Shown one piece after another: positions 21,148-26,178 of a stretch of 26,178 bases of DNA. The DNA is from Monosiga brevicollis MX1. Its lineage: Eukaryota; Opisthokonta; Choanoflagellata; Craspedida; Salpingoecidae. How positions within the stretch are numbered: the first letter of the stretch is position 1; every line of letters starts with the position of its first letter. The DNA lies in contig NW_001865048.1 in the NCBI RefSeq assembly GCF_000002865.3, positions 950,571-976,748 on the forward strand, written 5' to 3'. The translations under genes were made by a program, and so were the position numbers. The notes beneath the pieces are model-generated. The model did not search any database and was not told where the DNA came from. It saw only the letters and a list, made by a program, of their open reading frames with translations.

Positions 21148-22145
21148 ATGGCCGATGAGGTGCAGGTTCAGGATGTTGAGCTCGAGCAAACCGAGGAGTT
21201 TGCCACCGAGATCCAGGAGGTCGACATCAAGCTTTTCGGCAAGTGGTCCCTGGATGTTGAGGTTGAGGACATCTCCCTCGCGGTACGTTGGGCATCGTGT
21301 CATTTCGGGCTTTGGACACCACTTTGTGTTGGTATCCGCGAGTATGCTCTGGACATATGTTGTGCTCACGCGAGGCATCCATATAGGATTACATCGCTGT
21401 GTCGGACAAGCACGCCAAGTTTGTGCCCCACACCGCTGGCCGCTATGCTAAGCAGCGCTTCCGCAAGGCCCAGGTGTGTTGATGTGTCTCGATATTCGCA
21501 GGTGGTTACTGACACAATGTGTCAAGAACCGTTTGCGCTCAGTCACGTTTTTTATCGTATCTCGCCCTGGTTCCTCACCTTGGATGGTCATCGTCGGGAT
21601 GGATGATTAGTGCCCCATTGTCGAGCGCATGATCAACTCGCTCATGATGCACGGTCGCAACAACGGCAAGAAGCTGATGACCACCCGCATTGTGCGCCAC
21701 ACCCTCGAGATCATCCACCTCACCACTGGCGAGGTCAGTCTTTTGTCTATGCCATGGTTGTGCGACCGGATGAAGTTGCATCGTGGCGTTGTTCCTTCCG
21801 CCGGCTCATGCCATCGATGATCGTGCGTGTGTGCTTTGCTTTGTACAGAACCCCGTCCAGATTCTGGTGTCGGCTGTTGCCAACTCTGGTGCCCGTGAGG
21901 ACTCGACCCGCATTGGCCGCGCCGGCACTGTCCGCCGCCAGTCTTGCGATGTGTCTCCCCTCCGCCGCGTCAACCAGGCTGTCTGGCTTTTGACCACTGG
22001 CGCTCGCCAGGCCGCTTTCCGCAACATCAAGACCATTGCCGAGTGCCTGGCCGATGAGCTCATCAACGCCGCCAAGGGCTCTTCCAACTCGTACGCCATC
22101 AAGAAGAAGGACGAGCTGGAGCGTGTTGCCAAGTCTAACCGATAA
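21148..22145 (+). CDS. RPS5: 40S ribosomal protein S5 (uS7)
   Basis: Component of the head of the small ribosomal subunit, which binds 18S rRNA and contacts the exit-site tRNA. Four exons, 21148-21282, 21387-21473, 21611-21733, 21849-22145, each a multiple of three, give 213 residues (human is 204). The acidic N-terminus ([20 protein letters not shown]) is followed by [77 protein letters not shown] and a C-terminal ...[17 protein letters not shown], all strongly conserved uS7 segments. No disruption was seen. The acceptor CAG just before the start codon indicates a leader intron, common in ribosomal protein genes. Confidence 0.97.
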
Positions 22146-22448
22146 ATGCCACGCGTTTGTCGTCCGCGACTTTTTCTCTCGCGCACCCAGTTGATCCTCA
22201 AAAGACCGTTGATATCATGTCTCCTCTCAACCATGGCATCTTGCGTTGGCGCGTGCCATCAGTCGTTCGCGATGCTCATGGATGAGTTACCCTATAAGCA
22301 AAAGAGAAACCCCTTCCTTGCCTGTCGATCACAACACAAAAGTGGCATCTCACGTCGAAAAGTGGCACCCAAAGAATACTTCATGCGTGCGTGCATGCAT
22401 TGTGTCTGTATTTTACCACCCCGATTCGTGCGTCGAGTGCTGGAAGTC
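22146..22448. other. Intergenic spacer, no gene seen
   Basis: About 300 bp between RPS5 and the sulfotransferase. The sulfotransferase frame stays open upstream, including an ATG near 22383, but that stretch (MRACMHCVCILPPRFVRRVL) lacks the signal-anchor pattern. The ATG at 22449, which places the hydrophobic segment about ten residues in, is preferred. Confidence 0.5.
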
Positions 22449-24315
22449 ATGGGCGTGGCTGCTCAGCCGCTGCGATGGTTCGCCATCTGGCTGCTTGTCA
22501 TGGTCACGAGGTCGTCGTTGGCTCAGCCAGCTGTGGTATCCATCCTGCACCCCAAGGAGGCACCAGTCCTTGCTCCGCGGCGCCCTGCCCCAAAGGCAAA
22601 CGAGCCCAGACTTCGAACCAGCGCGCCATCGATGCCCCGTGCCGTCCCTCTGACAACTGCGGCCCCGCCGGCACTCTTTTTCCTGGCCCCGCACAAGAGC
22701 GGGAGTATGTTTGTGCAAGACGTGCTCAAGCGCCTCGTCGACCATCTCGACGCCTGCTGGCATCGGATTGCTCAACAGAGCTTTGCAGGAGTGTGCGCCG
22801 ACTACAAACGGTTCGCTTTCTCCAGCTGGCTATGCCTGATTGAACCCACTTCACTTCCATGGTCTCACCTGCTCTTCTCCATTCTCCTGGGCGGGCTTCA
22901 GGTGTCGCCGCGATGGCAATGTGCTGATGCAGCATTACAGCCAACATGCCCCTGACTTTTGCCCTCGCTGGTCGAGCCATCAAATTGAGGTGCGTATTGA
23001 TACCAATTGCCAACGATCCCGGCCCCAGGGCGAGGTGTGCAGAGGGTTTCGGGTGGCTCACCCCTGCCACCTTCTCTTGCCAGGTCATGACGCAGAGTCC
23101 TGTGGCCTTACAGCGCCACAGCGAAATGCCGGCTGCCCTGCACGGTTTTATTTATGGGCCTATTCGCATCAACGTTCTGCCATTGGCCGTCTTCGACCAG
23201 CTGCAGGCAGCTGGTACATACCGCTCCGTTTGCACATTCTAAAACGCCACCGCTTCCTCCCAGATTCCAAGGCTGTGCCGTGCGCCTCAAGCCTCAAGCC
23301 AGCACCGGCGCGCCACCGCCTTTCCTTCTTCCTACAATAGGCTACAACGTGACAATTGTGCTCCACCACCGGCACCCGTTGGATCAGATCGTCAGCGAGT
23401 TTTGGAGCTTTGGCTACACCCACCCACCACCCAATGCTCGTACCCGGACGGCCGAGCAGCTTCAGCTGGTAAACACCCCCACCACAGCGCCCTCAGTCCC
23501 TGCGCCCTTTGCGTCCACTGCCGTCTCATGCCGAACCTATTTGGACGGTGTGTTGGTAGTTTGAAGAGCATCGGCGAGCGATTCAAGACATGGGTGTGGA
23601 TATGTATGCCGCAGTTATGCTGAACAATGAGACTTGGTGGAACTCCCGCTATGGCACTGTTCGCAAACTAGCTGAACGTCCAAAGGAGTTTGAGCACCTT
23701 CATGTATGACCACGCCGGCATTTGCCTGCTGGCGGCCCATGCGCGCCCTCTTCCTCTCTATTTGCCGCCGCTTTAGCCTGGCTCATTGGATATGACCGTA
23801 GGTTGTTTGGTCAGCATATGCGGACATGGTCACGCAATTCTCCTCCTGGGTCTGGGACGTGCTAGCCCTTTGGCCCATGAGCCCAGCTCATCGCACGGTA
23901 GGCATACCTGTTGCCGGTTGAGCCTCGGTGCACATGCCCACGGACACTGTGAGCGCGTGTGCATCGTTGTCCTGCATCGACGTGATATGTGAACAGGGTT
24001 GTGTCACGCTTGTAATACATGGGGTGATGTCGTCATGCTTTGATGGGGGTGATGCCCTGTCCCACATATCACATTTCAGCAAAAGTCCCTTGTAACCCGG
24101 TGCAACATGCCTGCCTGCTGGTCCGTTCTTAGGAGTTGCACGCAGTGCTCGTCGCAGAGTTGGGCAACAGCTTTGAGGCCAATGGCCACCACAAGCGCCA
24201 TGTCTTGCCTGGGGCCCACTGCTCTGACCTGCGACCCGCCACTATCGCCCACCTTCGCGCCACACATGCCACCTGGTTGGCCCGTCTCGGCTACACAAAA
24301 GACGTGTGTAGCTGA
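22449..24315 (+). CDS. Membrane-anchored PAPS-dependent sulfotransferase-like protein
   Basis: Predicted to transfer sulfate from PAPS to an unknown glycan, lipid or small-molecule acceptor in the secretory pathway. Seven exons close in phase to 376 residues: 22449-22810, 22902-22989, 23084-23213, 23341-23468, 23560-23703, 23802-23897, 24133-24315. A signal-anchor lies at about residues 8-25 (LRWFAIWLLVMVTRSSLA). FFLAPHKSGSMFVQDVL, with K83 and S84, is the 5'-phosphosulfate loop. LHHRHPLDQIVSEFWSFGYT, with R204 and S212 eight apart, is the 3'-phosphate motif. Near the C-terminus, HKRHVLPGAHCSDLRPATI corresponds to the PAPS-binding RKG-region position, though RKG itself is not evident. ETWWNSRYGTVRK and MVTQFSSWVWDVLALWP are family-like helices. 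The acceptor substrate cannot be told from sequence. Confidence 0.78.
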
Positions 24316-24318
24316 CCC

Positions 24319-24359
24319 GGCCATAATATTTTATTGCAATGGCCATAACATTATTGCAA
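24319..24359. repeat. Two-copy imperfect direct repeat just after a stop codon
   Basis: GGCCATAATATTTTATTGCA and GGCCATAACATTATTGCAA lie side by side beginning four bases after the sulfotransferase stop. They are AT-rich and in the expected 3' UTR, and could take part in 3' end formation, since no AATAAA is seen. Confidence 0.6.
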
Positions 24360-24466
24360 ACAAAGAGCTAGCACAAACCTTGGCCTCGATGCCGATGGCA
24401 ACGAGTGTCGGGCCAATCGATCAAAGTAAACGGACATTGACCCTGCCTCCCTGCCCGCTCCTCCAC

Positions 24467-24607
24467 CGTACAACACACACTCTTTGCGGCCTTTCTACTC
24501 CCGTACAACACACACACTCTTGCGGCCTTCCTACTTCCGTACAACACACACTCTTTGCCGCCCTCCTACTCCCGTACAACACACACTCTTTGCCGCCTTC
24601 CGACTCC
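24467..24607. repeat. 35-bp minisatellite, four copies
   Basis: Units at 24467-24501, 24502-24537, 24538-24572 and 24573-24607 (35, 36, 35, 35 bp). Each begins CGTACAACACACACTCTT and continues GC(G/C)GCC...CTACTCC, with a few substitutions and one insertion. The array lies between the sulfotransferase and SCYL2 genes. Open frames across it are repeat artefacts. Confidence 0.88.
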
Positions 24608-24798
24608 TCCCACACACCTCCGCCCGCCCACACACATCTTGACAATACGCGAAAGAGCCATGCTGCCTAACTTATTTTGTAAGAAAAAAATACAGACAGC
24701 CATTCAAAAGTGTAATGGCTGATCCACTTTCTCTTCCGCTGAAGCTTCGGACGGGCGCAGTGTGGGTGCGGTGCGGTGGCAGCTCGCGGTCTGCCGGG

Positions 24799-24804
24799 TA
24801 TATA
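24799..24804 (+). promoter_or_regulatory. TATA-box-like element upstream of SCYL2
   Basis: TATATA in the context GGGTATATAGAGCAG, 52 bp upstream of the start codon at 24856, in otherwise GC-rich DNA. Its position fits a core promoter with a very short 5' UTR. It is the clearest promoter-like motif in the window. Confidence 0.45.
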
Positions 24805-24855
24805 GAGCAGGGGAAGGTGGCCGGAGAGGGGGGCGGATAAAGTTAAAGTACTGCC

Positions 24856-25717
24856 ATGAGCATCTTCAAATCAAACCCCTTGTCCAAGGAGTACATCCTT
24901 GGGGAAAGCCGCGGTTTTGGGGGTGAGCTTTGCCGATTGCGCCTGATTGTCTGAAGATGCTCTCCTTCGATCTCTCATCTTGACTGACACTGGGCAGGGC
25001 CCGGCCTCGCTTGGCAGCTGTATGATGCTACGCATCGCACGCGACATGAAGTACGTCGCTTTATCGTTGTTTGACTGCCTCCAAGCGCTGTGGGCAGGCT
25101 TGTGGTAATGCTCCGGCCTCCCCGATCCCTCTGACAGCGAGGTGCTGCCCTCTGCTTGCCATACCTCAGGCCGCTACGGTCTTTGTATTTGATCGCAAGG
25201 CTCTCAACCACGATAAGAGTGTCTCAAAGGCCGATCGTGAAGCCATCTTAGCGGTGCTCCGCCGTGGCGCTCTTCAAGTCAGTCCGCCTGCCTCCAGATA
25301 TCTCATCCAAAAATTGCCAGATTTATTGTTGACGTGTCGCTGCTGCCTCGCGCACCCAGCTGGGCAAGCTGCATCACCCCTACGTGGTCAAAGTGTGCAT
25401 GCCCCTGCAAGAAACCAAGGACTGGCTGGCCTTTGCCACTGAGCCACTGCTAGCCAGCCTTGCCCACGCTTTGCGTCCCACTCTCCCCCAAGTACATGAT
25501 TTGCTGCCATATGCTCTGCCCTGTGTGTGCTGTCCGTTCCCGGTCGACCGAAAGACCGGGTGCAGCGTCATCCCGATTTGCTCGCTTCGACCGTTTCCAC
25601 ACTCGAGCTTACGGCTTGACCTGATGCGTCAGGATGGCCAGCCAGCGGTTTTGCCGGCAGACCTGTCCACGGTCGAACTGGACATGGGCTTTGTTCAGGT
25701 GAGTGTACCCCCACACA

Positions 25718-25760
<43 letters not shown>

Positions 25761-26178
25761 CCCGGCTCGAGATGTGTGGCCGATCGGCCCGTTGCCTTCC
25801 CTAAGGCCAATTCGCTTGCTCAAGCACGCATTCAATCTGCCAACAAGTAGATCTGCCAAGCACTGGGCTTTTGTCACAAGGCTGGTCTGGTGCATGGCAA
25901 CCTCTTTCCAGGCTCCATCTTTCTGACCGGCAAAGGTGGCCTTTGGAAGCTCGGAGGCTTTCACTTTGCCCACGCCTGCAACGAGGCACACGCCGGCCAA
26001 GATTGGCGCCTAGATAGCGACGCGCAGCCAGATGGCTTCCTTCGAGTCCTTCGTCCCGAGCTCGACTACCTGGCCCCCGGTAAACTAGCATCCCATTGCA
26101 TTCAAGCTGATTTCCTTCATTGGCTTGTACCTCGTGGTCGTACCGGTGACTCTTAATATATATCTCTCTCTCTTTCCC
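24856..26178 (+). CDS. SCYL2: SCYL2-like (CVAK104) pseudokinase, 5' part
   Basis: SCY1-like pseudokinase linked in animals to clathrin-coated vesicle traffic between the trans-Golgi and endosomes. Exons 24856-24922, 24998-25050, 25170-25277, 25360-25491, 25633-25698 and 25851-26079 close in phase and give the first 218 residues. A donor at 26080 leads out of the window, so the rest of the kinase fold and the HEAT-like region are missing. GGPGLAWQLYDATH replaces a normal glycine loop, and TVFVFDRK holds the lysine position (K50). LGKLHHPYVVKVCMPLQETK and LAFATEPLLASLAHAL match SCYL2 closely. LVHGN (155-159) replaces the catalytic HRD...N, and KLGGFHF (175-181) replaces DFG, so catalysis is unlikely. 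PELDYLAP marks the activation-segment end. Intron 25699-25850 contains a 41-base T run. Confidence 0.9.
25720..25760. repeat. 41-base poly(T) in SCYL2 intron 5
   Basis: An uninterrupted T run 21 bases after the donor at 25699 and about 90 bases before the acceptor at 25850, followed by CCCGGCTCGAG. The poly(T) in PDHA1 intron 2 is likewise followed by CCCG. Confidence 0.85.

Overview
This is nuclear DNA from a unicellular eukaryote, most likely a choanoflagellate close to Monosiga. That placement is inference. What the sequence shows is GC-rich coding DNA, many introns of about 90-150 bp with GT..AG ends in nearly every gene, short intergenic gaps, abundant dinucleotide microsatellites, and animal-like gene content (a GOSR1/GS28 SNARE, SCYL2, a D-type-like cyclin, a SAM-domain protein, mitochondrial PDH E1-alpha). 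No virus-like element, CRISPR array, operon or intact transposon was seen.

Layout from left to right. Positions 1-853 hold simple repeats and a possible terminal exon. 854-3107 (+) is a nine-exon mitochondrial PD-(D/E)XK exonuclease resembling MGME1. 4605-7287 (+) is an 849-residue protein with tandem zinc fingers at the N-terminus, a disordered middle with repeated short motifs, and a C-terminal SAM domain. 7645-10428 (+) is mitochondrial pyruvate dehydrogenase E1-alpha in ten exons, with one apparent single-base frameshift near the 3' end. 10834-12360 (+) is an intronless, membrane-anchored GT4-type glycosyltransferase. 12584-13962 (-) is an unrecognised four-exon gene whose second splice donor lies in a (GT)n microsatellite. 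14773-16476 (+) is the Golgi SNARE GOSR1 in nine exons, starting with a 13-nt coding exon. 16530-18288 is poorly resolved: one weak plus-strand gene model, weak minus-strand coding pieces, and a perfect 11-bp inverted repeat. 18289-19920 (+) is a D-type-like cyclin. 21148-22145 (+) is ribosomal protein uS7 (RPS5). 22449-24315 (+) is a seven-exon, membrane-anchored PAPS-type sulfotransferase. 24856 to the right edge (+) is the 5' part of a SCYL2-type pseudokinase.

The genes do not form one pathway. They are a neighbourhood of ordinary housekeeping and signalling genes: mitochondrial DNA maintenance and pyruvate oxidation, Golgi and endosomal trafficking (GOSR1, SCYL2), glycan or sulfate modification in the secretory pathway (glycosyltransferase, sulfotransferase), cell cycle and translation. 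Exon boundaries were worked out by hand from GT/AG sites, reading-frame continuity and remembered family sequences. Where phases close across every junction (MGME1-like, GOSR1, RPS5, sulfotransferase, SCYL2) the models are strong. I found no convincing new biological system. The items most worth checking are the zinc-finger/SAM protein, the PDH frameshift, the microsatellite splice donor and the intronless glycosyltransferase.
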